This document shows positions 50,977-58,559 of a stretch of 64,000 bases of DNA, one piece after another. Below the pieces are notes generated by a model that saw only the letters and a program-made list of their open reading frames with translations, did no database searches and was not told the origin of the DNA. The position numbers and the translations under genes were made by a program. The stretch's first letter is position 1; each line of letters begins with the position of its first letter. Source of the DNA: Candidatus Raymondbacteria bacterium RIFOXYA2_FULL_49_16 (GTDB taxonomy: Bacteria > Fibrobacterota > OXYB2-FULL-49-7 > XYB2-FULL-49-35); contig MFYT01000073.1 of the NCBI GenBank assembly GCA_001789205.1, forward strand, positions 1 through 64,000, written 5' to 3'.

Positions 50977-52823
50977 GGCAGCAGTCCCTTCAATTCGGAA
51001 ATAATGACTTTCAGAATAGCCGGGTTGTATCCCGCGATCTTAAAGGTATTATTCACCAGGAATGAAACGGTAGGCTCTGTATTAAACACGGAATCTGAAA
51101 GGGCGACGGCCGCGGAAAAGAGCGTCTCTCCCTCCTTGCTGTGGGAACAGGCCCTGATTCTTACGGTATCGATATCGAGCTGGTGCGCGCACGCGTGCCA
51201 TTCATCCGCGGGTTCTGGCGTCCTGGTTTCAAACCGCTGCTGCACATCAAATCCGCGGCACAGTGCGTAGTCATAGGCTTTTCGCTTGGGATAGAGGGCA
51301 AAGACACACAACTGACGGCTGCTTTCGCGGATTTCACCCGGTCCATTGAGACTCTGGAAAGCGTTGGTCCATTCTCCTTCCCGGGTTTTTTTTTGCGCGC
51401 GGTACGCATAGGGATGCAAGACTACGAGTGTCGCGGGAAGAGAATCAAAGATTACGGTTTCGAATGAACGCAGCATTTCAACAAAAGGAGGATCCTGGAA
51501 AGAACCCATGATCTCGAGGCGGCCGGGCATGCGTATTCTGCTGAGCAAGTGGTATGATTTCACGACACTCTGGTTGATGCGGAGCTTGTTGCCAGCGGGG
51601 GTAAACGTAGCGCTGATTTCCGCGAACCGGGGATCGGCCGTTACAGCGCTATCAAACAGAAAGGCCGGATATGCGGCAAGACCGTAGTGCGCAATGGTCT
51701 CTTTGCCGCGGGTGGCGTTGATATCGATAAAATCGAAACGCGCCTCGGGAAAACGGCGCCGTATTTCCATAATAATGTTCCCGGTATGGCAAGTGGGGCA
51801 CGATTCGTCGTTGACCACGGTCACGGTAAAGGAGCGGGCTTTGGTAAAGACGCACCGCGCCTTTTTTGTCATGGGATCGCGGCACACGCCGCTTTTACCC
51901 GCTTGCCTGCAGTCAGTGTCGTATCCGCACTCGGGGAACGCTACGCACGGCCCTGTCCGGGGTGCGTTGTCGCAGAAGAAGCGCTCCACCGGATAGGCGG
52001 TTATCGCTCCTTCGTATTCCACGCCATTGATGAAAAGCGTGGGTGAGCCGTTTACCTTGCGTTTTTTCGCCTCGCGTATGTTCAGGGTAAACAGGGAATC
52101 GCCTTTGCGCGAATCGACATATGCGGCAATGGCGGATATCGCCGGGGCGGAAAAACCCGCGGTGCGCGCGGCTTTTCTCCAGTCAGAGTCAATGTCCTGG
52201 TTCCTTTTCCGCAGATAATCGAGCAGCTTGTCAGGATAGAAGGCGGCTATCACGGTTTGCCGCATGTCTTCGAGCACTTCATTGAGCCCGTGCAGGCTCA
52301 CAAAGCGATCCGTGCCCTCCATGTTGCCCGAGGCCTGGCATTTGCTATCAACTGAGGCGCCTTCGGGCAGGGGTTGGCCGGGTTCTTCAGCCTCTTGCTC
52401 GCCATCGCGCGCATGGGCGATGAAATAGAGGTTGAAGACGATGTTTTTTTTCCACGCACGCAGGAGGGGCAGCAGTTCATTGACCGCGGCAATGCCATAA
52501 GGACAGTAGCTCATGATAAAGAGGTCGAGGGTGACAATGCCGTTTTTCTTGCGTACAGGCGCATTCTTTGGTCCATGGCTGAAAAGGGCGTCGGATATCC
52601 GGGTGATATTCGCGGGAGTTGGCGCAAGCACGTGGCGCACGCCATTACCATGACACGTTTCGCACGATTGGTGTGCGGGGTTGTTGCTCCATTCGGCATA
52701 GATGTCCTCGTGGCAGCGCTGGCATTGACCGCTGCCCGCCTGCACAGGCTTTTCCTGCACTGCGTTTCCCATACACCAGAAAAAAAGGACAAGTGCGGCA
52801 AGGGGAGCGGGGGCCATGCTCAT
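50973..52823 (-). CDS. Exported multidomain redox protein: two CxxCH haem sites plus thioredoxin-like domains
   Basis: 616 residues. N-terminal signal/anchor (~5-22). Two c-type haem motifs, CQRCH (34-38) and CETCH (54-58), form a small cytochrome module. A DsbA/GILT-like domain follows with SYCPYG (Cys107, no resolving Cys) and the cis-Pro loop NGSPTLFING (258-267). A cysteine-rich segment (Cys284-Cys324, eight Cys such as FPECGYDTDCRQAGKSGVC) resembles a disulfide-linked knot. A second thioredoxin-like domain has CPTC (342-345, followed by His, so a third possible haem site). It is translationally coupled to egsA upstream and to ispH-ubiA downstream (ATGA both times). It could be a periplasmic electron carrier or thiol reductase. 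Its place between two lipid genes is unexplained. Confidence 0.75.
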   Translation of the reverse strand: MSMAPAPLAALVLFFWCMGNAVQEKPVQAGSGQCQRCHEDIYAEWSNNPAHQSCETCHGNGVRHVLAPTPANITRISDALFSHGPKNAPVRKKNGIVTLDLFIMSYCPYGIAAVNELLPLLRAWKKNIVFNLYFIAHARDGEQEAEEPGQPLPEGASVDSKCQASGNMEGTDRFVSLHGLNEVLEDMRQTVIAAFYPDKLLDYLRKRNQDIDSDWRKAARTAGFSAPAISAIAAYVDSRKGDSLFTLNIREAKKRKVNGSPTLFINGVEYEGAITAYPVERFFCDNAPRTGPCVAFPECGYDTDCRQAGKSGVCRDPMTKKARCVFTKARSFTVTVVNDESCPTCHTGNIIMEIRRRFPEARFDFIDINATRGKETIAHYGLAAYPAFLFDSAVTADPRFAEISATFTPAGNKLRINQSVVKSYHLLSRIRMPGRLEIMGSFQDPPFVEMLRSFETVIFDSLPATLVVLHPYAYRAQKKTREGEWTNAFQSLNGPGEIRESSRQLCVFALYPKRKAYDYALCRGFDVQQRFETRTPEPADEWHACAHQLDIDTVRIRACSHSKEGETLFSAAVALSDSVFNTEPTVSFLVNNTFKIAGYNPAILKVIISELKGLLP

Positions 52824-53857
52824 GGGAAAACCGCGTGGTAGGCTTTTTCAATGGTTTTGACATCAGTCTCATCAAGAATCGAGTAGCGGCCGCGCCGCAT
52901 TTCAGGCGCTTTGCGTACCGAGCACAGGAATTCCTTGCGCGAAAGCCCCAGGGCTGCGGGTGTCGCGGCCATGGAAAACCGGGTGAACATTCTGCGGACA
53001 GCGTCGGTTTTTATATGGTGAAGGTGCAAGGTAAAAAGCGTCGCAACCCCCACCTGCTCACCGTGGCTTGAGCCTCTGTGATAGAGCAGGTCAATGGCAT
53101 GGCTGATCATATGTTCGGCGCCCGAGCTGGGCCTGCTGCTGCCAGTAATGCCCATGGCAATGCCACTCATGATAAGGCCCTCAATGAGGGTCTTCAGGAG
53201 TGCGGATCCATTGAGCGCCGCAGAGCGGTGCTCAATGAGCTGAATGGCCGCGTTACGGGAAATTGTTTCGGCAAAATCGTCGATGCGGTCCTTGCCTTTG
53301 TGCCAGGCAAGACGCCAGTCCGCGCAAGCGGAGAGGTTGGAGACCAGATCGCCCATGCCGCTCCTAATGGTGCGTACCGGTGATTTTTGTATGACATCGA
53401 GGTCCGCGATGACGGCCATGGGCATGTGGGCGTTGAGGCTGCGCGTACGGCCCTTGCATTTGATCACCGCGATGGGTGAGGAGATGCCATCATTTGATAC
53501 GGCCGTGGGTATGCTGATGAATCCAACCGCTTTTTCCGACGCGGCGTATTTTGCCACGTCAATGGCCACTCCTCCTCCCACGCCAATGACCGCGTCAGGC
53601 GCGCCGCGGTCGATCGCCTTTTGGACCACGGCGGTTTCAGCCAGGGTACTGTCGCGTACAATGAGGATGTCGCTGGGACATCCGATTTCCCGCGCCACGG
53701 AGCGGGCAATGGAATGGAGCGGTTCGTCGCCGGTGACAATGAGGCATTTCTTGAGAAAGACGTTGCGTTCTGACAAAAGCGGCCTGATGCGGGTGAGCGC
53801 GCCGTGATCCACGCACATGAACACGGGGAGCGGGACGTCTCTGCGGAGGATGGCCAT
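52820..53857 (-). CDS. egsA: sn-Glycerol-1-phosphate dehydrogenase, archaeal/AraM type
   Basis: 345 residues of the iron-alcohol-dehydrogenase/DHQS superfamily. NAD(P)-binding GVGGGVAIDVAKYAA (92-106); PTAVSNDGISSP (118-128); likely metal ligands Asp170 (GMGDLVSN), His249 (SSGAEHMISHAID) and His265 (GSSHGEQVG). The enzyme reduces dihydroxyacetone phosphate to sn-glycerol-1-phosphate, the backbone of archaeal membrane lipids; Bacillus AraM uses the same reaction with PcrB. The start codon is abutted by the U-tract of the terminator at 53858-53893, so there is no ribosome site and little room for a promoter. The stop overlaps the next start (ATGA). Confidence 0.9.
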   Translation of the reverse strand: MAILRRDVPLPVFMCVDHGALTRIRPLLSERNVFLKKCLIVTGDEPLHSIARSVAREIGCPSDILIVRDSTLAETAVVQKAIDRGAPDAVIGVGGGVAIDVAKYAASEKAVGFISIPTAVSNDGISSPIAVIKCKGRTRSLNAHMPMAVIADLDVIQKSPVRTIRSGMGDLVSNLSACADWRLAWHKGKDRIDDFAETISRNAAIQLIEHRSAALNGSALLKTLIEGLIMSGIAMGITGSSRPSSGAEHMISHAIDLLYHRGSSHGEQVGVATLFTLHLHHIKTDAVRRMFTRFSMAATPAALGLSRKEFLCSVRKAPEMRRGRYSILDETDVKTIEKAYHAVFP

Positions 53858-53893
53858 AAAAAAGAATGCCCCGCTGCAGTGAACAGCGGGGCA
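53858..53893 (-). terminator. Intrinsic terminator touching the egsA start codon
   Basis: TGCCCCGCTG (53867-53876) pairs with CAGCGGGGCA (53884-53893), 7-nt loop; on the minus strand TTCTTTTTT follows and runs directly into ATG 53857. It terminates the SWIB gene 25 bp upstream and at the same time forms the whole 5' region of egsA. Confidence 0.8.
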
Positions 53894-53918
53894 CCAAATA
53901 CGGTTTTATCCGTTTCCG

Positions 53919-54188
53919 TTATTTTTTCAGGTTCTTGTTGACCAGTTTGGTCATCTCGAACATGTTGACGGATTTCTTGCCGCCGAACACTGCCTTGAGG
54001 GCTTCGTCAGCGTTGATCATACGTCTGTTTTTGGCGTCCTGCAGTTTGTTCTTCTTGATGTAGACCCACAGCTTTTTGGTGAGTTCGGTGCGGGGAAGGG
54101 GCTTGCTGCCGACGACTTCAGCGAGCTTTTCATTGGGCTGGACCGGAGCCATGAACTTCGCGTTGGGTTTGCGCTTTTTCGCTGCCAT
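53919..54188 (-). CDS. SWIB/MDM2-domain protein
   Basis: 89 residues with an AGGAGGAAAG ribosome site. After a basic N-terminus (MAAKKRKPNAKFMAP) the SWIB domain is complete: LAEVVGSKPLPRTELTKKLW, VYIKKNKLQDAKNRRMINAD, EALKAVFGGKKSVNMFEMTK. SWIB domains occur in eukaryotic chromatin remodellers and in Chlamydiae and some other bacteria, where they are thought to be small DNA-associated proteins. Here the lysine-rich N-terminus supports DNA binding. It is followed by its own terminator and is probably monocistronic. Confidence 0.92.
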   Translation of the reverse strand: MAAKKRKPNAKFMAPVQPNEKLAEVVGSKPLPRTELTKKLWVYIKKNKLQDAKNRRMINADEALKAVFGGKKSVNMFEMTKLVNKNLKK

Positions 54189-54300
54189 AACACTTTCCTC
54201 CTGGATAGGTTTGTTTTTTGTTAAGAAACCCTCTATGGAATTTCTTCTTTTTCACTGGTAATATCACATTTCTGACAGGAAGAAAGCAATACAAATTTTT

Positions 54301-54651
54301 TCAGGCCGTTTCAGCCTGGAAGGCGTCCCGTTTGTATTCATTGCGGTGCAGGGGGCAGAATTTCGGGTAAATGTACTGCTTGGGGAATATTTTTACCTTA
54401 TATTTGTTCTGGCAATTTTCCAACTGGCAGGTGAGTTCAAGCTCGGTGACCTCGGTGAAACCGTGCTTGAAAACGAAGTTCTTGACGTCCACGGCCTCGT
54501 ACTGTTTGATCTTACGCGTCCGATTGGCTATGTTGCGGTGAAATTCGCAGTATTTTGCGATGGGGTGGCCGATGAATTCTTTGCCGCACCCCGGTTCCTG
54601 GCATACCTTGTGCTTGAGGCGTTTCTTTTTCTTATAGCGTGGTAGTTGCAT
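54301..54651 (-). CDS. Small basic zinc-binding protein of unknown family
   Basis: 116 residues from ATG 54651 (CAGGAGA upstream); an in-frame reading from 54774 would add a low-quality Arg-rich stretch and overlap the small gene upstream. Two Cys/His clusters: CQEPGCGKEFIGHPIAKYCE with FH, and CQLENCQNKYKV...FCPLHR, each of the form C-x4-C...C-x2-H. The spacing suggests two zinc knuckles. Basic N-terminus (LPRYKKKKRLKHK). Perhaps a nucleic-acid-binding protein; no family recognised. Downstream of the small acidic Cys protein and the response regulator on the same strand. Confidence 0.7.
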   Translation of the reverse strand: MQLPRYKKKKRLKHKVCQEPGCGKEFIGHPIAKYCEFHRNIANRTRKIKQYEAVDVKNFVFKHGFTEVTELELTCQLENCQNKYKVKIFPKQYIYPKFCPLHRNEYKRDAFQAETA

Positions 54652-54674
54652 GTGATGGTCTCCTGTATGGTTCT

Positions 54675-54845
54675 TTAGACGATAGTGAGGTCGTTTTCGT
54701 CGTAGCTCTCGTCGCTTTCCATGTCGTCGTAGGAATCGTACAGGATCATCTGGCAACCATCGAAATCGGGGCAATCGACACAGTTAAAGTCGTCGGCGCC
54801 CTCTATTTCGCACAGTTTTTGGGAAACCCGTGCCTGTCCTTCCAT
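54675..54845 (-). CDS. Small acidic protein with four cysteines
   Basis: 56 codons from ATG 54845 (AAGGAAGACA upstream) to TAA 54675. It reads MEGQARVSQKLCEIEGADDF, then NCVDCPDFDGC, and a very acidic tail with many Asp, Glu and Tyr. Cys12, Cys22, Cys25 and Cys31 could bind a metal. It sits 22 bp downstream of the response regulator and 24 bp upstream of the zinc-knuckle gene on the same strand, with good ribosome sites on both, so a three-gene unit is likely. Opposite charge to the basic neighbour hints at a complex; this is speculation. Confidence 0.6.
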   Translation of the reverse strand: MEGQARVSQKLCEIEGADDFNCVDCPDFDGCQMILYDSYDDMESDESYDENDLTIV

Positions 54846-54866
54846 TGTCTTCCTTTCATCCTCCCG

Positions 54867-55448
54867 CTAATTTTCTGAGGGATGCAGCAGGGTGAATATC
54901 TTCTGCTTGAGCTCAACGATTGAAAAGGGTTTTACAAGGTATTCGTCCGCGCCTAGCGTGAACATTTTTCTGATTTTACGGGTGTCACAGATGGCCGAGA
55001 TGACCATGATCTTGGTGCTTGCCGTTTCAGCTGATTTTTTAATAAAGTTGCAGATTTTGTACCCATCGAAATCGGGCAGCATGATGTCGAGGAGGACCAG
55101 ATCAGGCTTGAAGTCGATGGCGATGCCCGCGGCAAAACCCGAATAGGACTTTTTTATATCGTAGTTTTCCTTTTCCAGGATGCTCGAATAGAGGTTCATG
55201 GCGTCGATATCGTCCTCGACAATGAGGATTTTGCGGGAAGCGCTCTGGCTGACGCAGGTTTCGAGCTTGTTTTCCTTGATAAACTTAAGCAGGTCTTCCT
55301 TCAAAATCCGGCGATGGCCGCCGGGGGTCCGGTAGCCATTGAGCTTGCCGTTGTTCATCCAGTAGATGACGGTATTGGTAAATACGTTGAGGGCTTTGGC
55401 GACCTCATGCGTCGTAAATACGGATTTATTCAGTTCCAGTTTTTTCAT
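54867..55448 (-). CDS. Response regulator with N-terminal MerR/excisionase-type DNA-binding domain
   Basis: 193 residues. N-terminal winged helix (FTTHEVAKALNVFTNTVIYW, NGKLNGYRTPGGHRRILKED) of the MerR/excisionase class, residues ~8-60; then a receiver domain (~72-193) with acidic pocket Glu78-Asp79-Asp80, phospho-acceptor Asp121 (VLLDIMLPDFDG), and the late Lys of VKPF. The order DNA-binding-first, receiver-second is the reverse of ordinary response regulators. No histidine kinase lies in the window, so it is an orphan. Phosphorylation would control DNA binding of the N-terminal domain. Confidence 0.9.
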   Translation of the reverse strand: MKKLELNKSVFTTHEVAKALNVFTNTVIYWMNNGKLNGYRTPGGHRRILKEDLLKFIKENKLETCVSQSASRKILIVEDDIDAMNLYSSILEKENYDIKKSYSGFAAGIAIDFKPDLVLLDIMLPDFDGYKICNFIKKSAETASTKIMVISAICDTRKIRKMFTLGADEYLVKPFSIVELKQKIFTLLHPSEN

Positions 55449-55582
55449 ACCCGATTTTGTAGGAATTGTAGTTTTTCTGGGAATATATACATTAATTTCA
55501 TGGTGTTTGTCAATACCTTTTATCCTCTTTCTTCTCGGGCCGGTTATTTGCTATTTTTTTGAGCATACAGAAGGAGCATTCC

Positions 55583-55801
55583 ATGAAAGAACAGGTTCTG
55601 GCGGCAATCAAGAAGATACGCCCCGCGCTCATGGCTGACGGCGGCGATATAGAGCTGGTGGGTATTGAGGGGGGGGTGGTGAAGGTACGGCTTACGGGCG
55701 CGTGCCACGGATGCCCCCACGCCGCAATCACGCTTAAAGAGGGCGTGGAACGGATCATTAAAAGCGAAGTACCTGAAGTGCAGAGCGTTGAATCGGTGTA
55801 G
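55583..55801 (+). CDS. NifU C-terminal-like Fe-S scaffold protein
   Basis: 72 residues from ATG 55583 with AAGGAG nine bases upstream (an in-frame TTG at 55559 would precede that site). It consists only of an NFU domain: IRPALMADGGDIELVGIEGG, then Cys41-x-x-Cys44 (ACHGCPHAA) and LKEGVERIIKSEVPEV. NFU proteins carry a 4Fe-4S cluster between two subunits and deliver it to apo-enzymes. Possible clients nearby include IspH, the radical SAM enzyme and the ferredoxin. Monocistronic; converges on tyrS with an 18-bp gap. Confidence 0.93.
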   Translation: MKEQVLAAIKKIRPALMADGGDIELVGIEGGVVKVRLTGACHGCPHAAITLKEGVERIIKSEVPEVQSVESV

Positions 55802-55819
55802 CGAGCGGGCAACGAATGG

Positions 55820-57049
55820 CTATGCCACCCGCACCCGGTGGTAGGTCTTTTTACCTTTTCTCAGGACAATTATGCCTTGGCTGTCGGCAAGGTCTTTTGT
55901 CGCGGCCAGAATGGGTGATGTAATTACGCTGTCGTTTATCGATAATCCACCCTGTTCAATCAGTTTCCTGCCTTCGGATTTTGACAAAATAAGTCCTGAC
56001 GCGAGAAAAAGGTCGAGGACGGTCATTTTTTCAGTCAGAGCCACATCTGTTGTGGGTATTGCGGCTGCGTTGGCCTGGCCGCCCTGTTCAAAAAGCGCGG
56101 CGCTTGCATCGCGCGCCTGGACCGCGGCCTTTTCGCCGTGGACAATTTTTGTCGCCTCAAAGGCCAGGGTCTTTTTCACCTCGTTTATGGCGGACTCCTT
56201 TTCAGCATTGAGCAGGACGATAGTCTCGTCAGTAATGAAGGTGAAGAAATTGATGAATTTCATCACATCAGCGTCGTGCGTATTACGCCAGTACTGGTAA
56301 TATTCAAAAGGCGATGTGCGTTCAGCGTCGAGCCATACCGCGCCTTTTTCGGTTTTCCCCATCTTTTTTCCCGACGAGGTCTCGATGAGCTGCGCGGTGA
56401 TTCCATACGTCTCTTTCTTTTCTTCCCTGCGGACAAGATCGATGCCCGCGAGGATATTGGACCATTGGTCGTCCCCGCCAATCTGGAAGGTGCAGTTGCG
56501 TGTTCGGTTGAGGTGCAGGAAATCGTAGGCCTGCAGGAGCATGTAGTTGAATTCGAGGAACGAGAGCCCTTTCTGGAGCCGCTGCTTGAAACACTCGGCA
56601 GTGAGCATGCGATTGACTGAAAAGTGCCTGCCCACGGAACGGAGAAAGTCAACATAGTTGAGGGGACGGATCCATTCGGCGTTGTTGACCATGATCGCCT
56701 TGTTTGCGCCCGTGAAATCGAGAAACCGTTCCAGTTGTTTCTTGATGCCAGCGGCGTTCGTGTCAATGGCTTCGATTGGCAGCATTTGGCGCATGTCGTC
56801 CTTGCCCGTGGGGTCGCCCACCATTGCCGTGCCGCCGCCGACAAGGATGATGGGGGTGTGGCCTGCCCGCTGCATATGCGACATGACCATGACGGGGAGC
56901 AGATGACCCGCGTGCAGACTGTTGGCCGTGGGGTCGAAGCCCGCGTAGAAGACGATTTTTTCGTCCCTGAGAATACGCTTGATCTCGTCCTCGTGGGTGA
57001 GCTGGGCTATGTAGCCGCGTGCATGCAGGGTTTCGAATGCGGTTTTCAT
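55820..57049 (-). CDS. tyrS: Tyrosyl-tRNA synthetase
   Basis: 409 residues, class I. HIGH-type motif HAGH (46-49) after FYAGFDPTANSL, KMSKS-type KMGKT (SSGKKMGKTEKGA), tyrosine-site residues in LLQAYDFLHL and GGDDQWSNI, and a C-terminal S4 RNA-binding domain (ILSKSEGRKLIEQGGLSIND). Standard length for the TyrS group whose signature loop is KMGKT. It lies between the ferredoxin-GGR pair and the NFU gene and appears to be its own transcription unit, with 54 bp upstream to the end of the reductase gene. Confidence 0.97.
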   Translation of the reverse strand: MKTAFETLHARGYIAQLTHEDEIKRILRDEKIVFYAGFDPTANSLHAGHLLPVMVMSHMQRAGHTPIILVGGGTAMVGDPTGKDDMRQMLPIEAIDTNAAGIKKQLERFLDFTGANKAIMVNNAEWIRPLNYVDFLRSVGRHFSVNRMLTAECFKQRLQKGLSFLEFNYMLLQAYDFLHLNRTRNCTFQIGGDDQWSNILAGIDLVRREEKKETYGITAQLIETSSGKKMGKTEKGAVWLDAERTSPFEYYQYWRNTHDADVMKFINFFTFITDETIVLLNAEKESAINEVKKTLAFEATKIVHGEKAAVQARDASAALFEQGGQANAAAIPTTDVALTEKMTVLDLFLASGLILSKSEGRKLIEQGGLSINDSVITSPILAATKDLADSQGIIVLRKGKKTYHRVRVA

Positions 57050-57103
57050 AGGGAATCAAGATACAACACTTAAAAGGGCAATGTCAATGCGTTGCTGTAA
57101 TTT

Positions 57104-58288
57104 TCATTTGAACAGCTTGATCGCTTCGAGGATGAGCGCGGGCTGGTTTTTCACCGTGAGTTTCAGCAGGTCGATATATTTGAGTTTCGACGGGTCTTTG
57201 TTGATAAGTACCTCGGCCGCGGCCTCGATTGTGCTGTCGTTTACCTTGAGCACCGCGCGCTTGAGCAGATACGAGCGTTCCTGCTGTTTGCCCACGCCGT
57301 TTTTCCAGCGCTTCTCGAACACGGACAAACGTTTTTCCGATACATCGCCTTCTGACAATGCCTCACAGGCGATGGAGGCGGCGAGCTTTGCTGAATTCAT
57401 GGCAAAGGTAATGCCTCCGCCGTCGAGACAGTTGGCCATGCGCGCGGCATCGCCCACGACCATGAACCCGCCTGCCACTAATTTTTTGAGATAGAGGCCC
57501 AGGGGTACTGAGCCCACGGTGAGCGCGAGCGGTTTGGCCTTGGGAAAGCGGAGCGTCATGAAGCGGTTGAGTATCTGGACGGGCGATTCCTTCCCCGCAG
57601 CTTTTGCCGTGATGCCCAGGCCCAGGTTGGCTGTGCCGTCGCCCTTGGGAAACATCCAGGCATAGCAGTCGGGAACGATGTTTTTGCCAAAATGGAGTTC
57701 GGGAAACCCCTCGGGCGATTCAACGTTCGTGACCCGGTATTGCGCGCAGATGCCGATATCGTTCAGGTCGGTGATGGTGGAATTGAGACCCGCCAATTTG
57801 GCCATGCGCGATTCAATACCATCAGCGGCAATGACAATGCGGCACCCCACATCGATCGCCATGTCGTGATGGAGCACCTTGACCCCGCAAATGGCGTCCT
57901 TTTTCCTGAGAAGCCCCACTGCCACGGTGCCGACACGTATGTCAGCGTTGTATTTCGCCGCCATCTGGACAATGGATTTCTCCATCACAGGACGGTTGAG
58001 CATGTACGCCGGCTCCGGACAGGGCACGTTTACGCGCACCCCCTTGGGAGATACAAAGGTAACACCGTTGACCGTATGGGTTATCCAGGAGGGATCCGGA
58101 TTGATGGCAAGGGTAAGCCCGCGCTTTCCCACAAGCTCGCCGCATCGGACTGGAAGGCCGATCTCCCGGTCCTTTTCGAGCAGGAGCGTGGAAAAGCCGT
58201 TTTCGGCGAAAGTTTTTGCGGCAATGGCGCCTGCAGGCCCCGCGCCCACAACAATGGCGTCGTAAAATTGTTCAAGGGGCAGTTTCAT
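57104..58288 (-). CDS. Geranylgeranyl reductase family flavoprotein
   Basis: 394 residues from ATG 58288, coupled (ATGA) to the ferredoxin gene. FAD-binding Gly15-x-Gly-x-x-Gly20 (VVGAGPAGA) with Glu38 (LLLEKD), the family hallmark PVRCGE (46-51, with its conserved Cys), CYAWMFPKGDGTANLGLGI, and the second FAD motif VVGDAARMANCLDGGGITFA. Archaeal members saturate the geranylgeranyl chains of archaeal lipids using reduced ferredoxin; other members act on chlorophyll or menaquinone side chains. With egsA and ispH-ubiA 3.4 kb away, a lipid role is the favoured inference; MenJ-like menaquinone reduction is the main alternative. Confidence 0.9.
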   Translation of the reverse strand: MKLPLEQFYDAIVVGAGPAGAIAAKTFAENGFSTLLLEKDREIGLPVRCGELVGKRGLTLAINPDPSWITHTVNGVTFVSPKGVRVNVPCPEPAYMLNRPVMEKSIVQMAAKYNADIRVGTVAVGLLRKKDAICGVKVLHHDMAIDVGCRIVIAADGIESRMAKLAGLNSTITDLNDIGICAQYRVTNVESPEGFPELHFGKNIVPDCYAWMFPKGDGTANLGLGITAKAAGKESPVQILNRFMTLRFPKAKPLALTVGSVPLGLYLKKLVAGGFMVVGDAARMANCLDGGGITFAMNSAKLAASIACEALSEGDVSEKRLSVFEKRWKNGVGKQQERSYLLKRAVLKVNDSTIEAAAEVLINKDPSKLKYIDLLKLTVKNQPALILEAIKLFK

Positions 58289-58476
58289 GCGTCCTCGAGG
58301 GTGAGTGCCCGGAAAGGGCAGATAATGACGCAGCGGCCGCACGCGGTGCACTGGTCCTGCTCAATTTGCATGGACGTTTCGAGAAGGATAAGCGCGTCGG
58401 TTTTGCACACGGCAACGCATGAACCGCAGAAATCGCACTTTTGGATATCGAAAGTGATGGTTTTCTTTTTCTTCAT
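58285..58476 (-). CDS. 2[4Fe-4S] ferredoxin
   Basis: 63 residues. Cluster 1: Cys14, 17, 20 and 24 (CDFCGSCVAVC); cluster 2: Cys43, 46, 49 and 53 (CTACGRCVIIC). Each fourth Cys is followed by the usual hydrophobic or Pro residue. The stop overlaps the start of the reductase, so the two proteins are made together. Archaeal geranylgeranyl reductase can use such a ferredoxin as electron donor, which fits this pairing. An N-terminal Lys-rich stretch (MKKKKTITF) is basic but not a signal peptide. Divergent from lptF (83-bp gap). Confidence 0.93.
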   Translation of the reverse strand: MKKKKTITFDIQKCDFCGSCVAVCKTDALILLETSMQIEQDQCTACGRCVIICPFRALTLEDA

Positions 58477-58559
58477 GGTTTTCCCGGGACCTTTTTAATA
58501 TACTATTTATTTTTGATACGGGCAACGTACGCGGGATTTATGTATATTTCTAAAATAAC

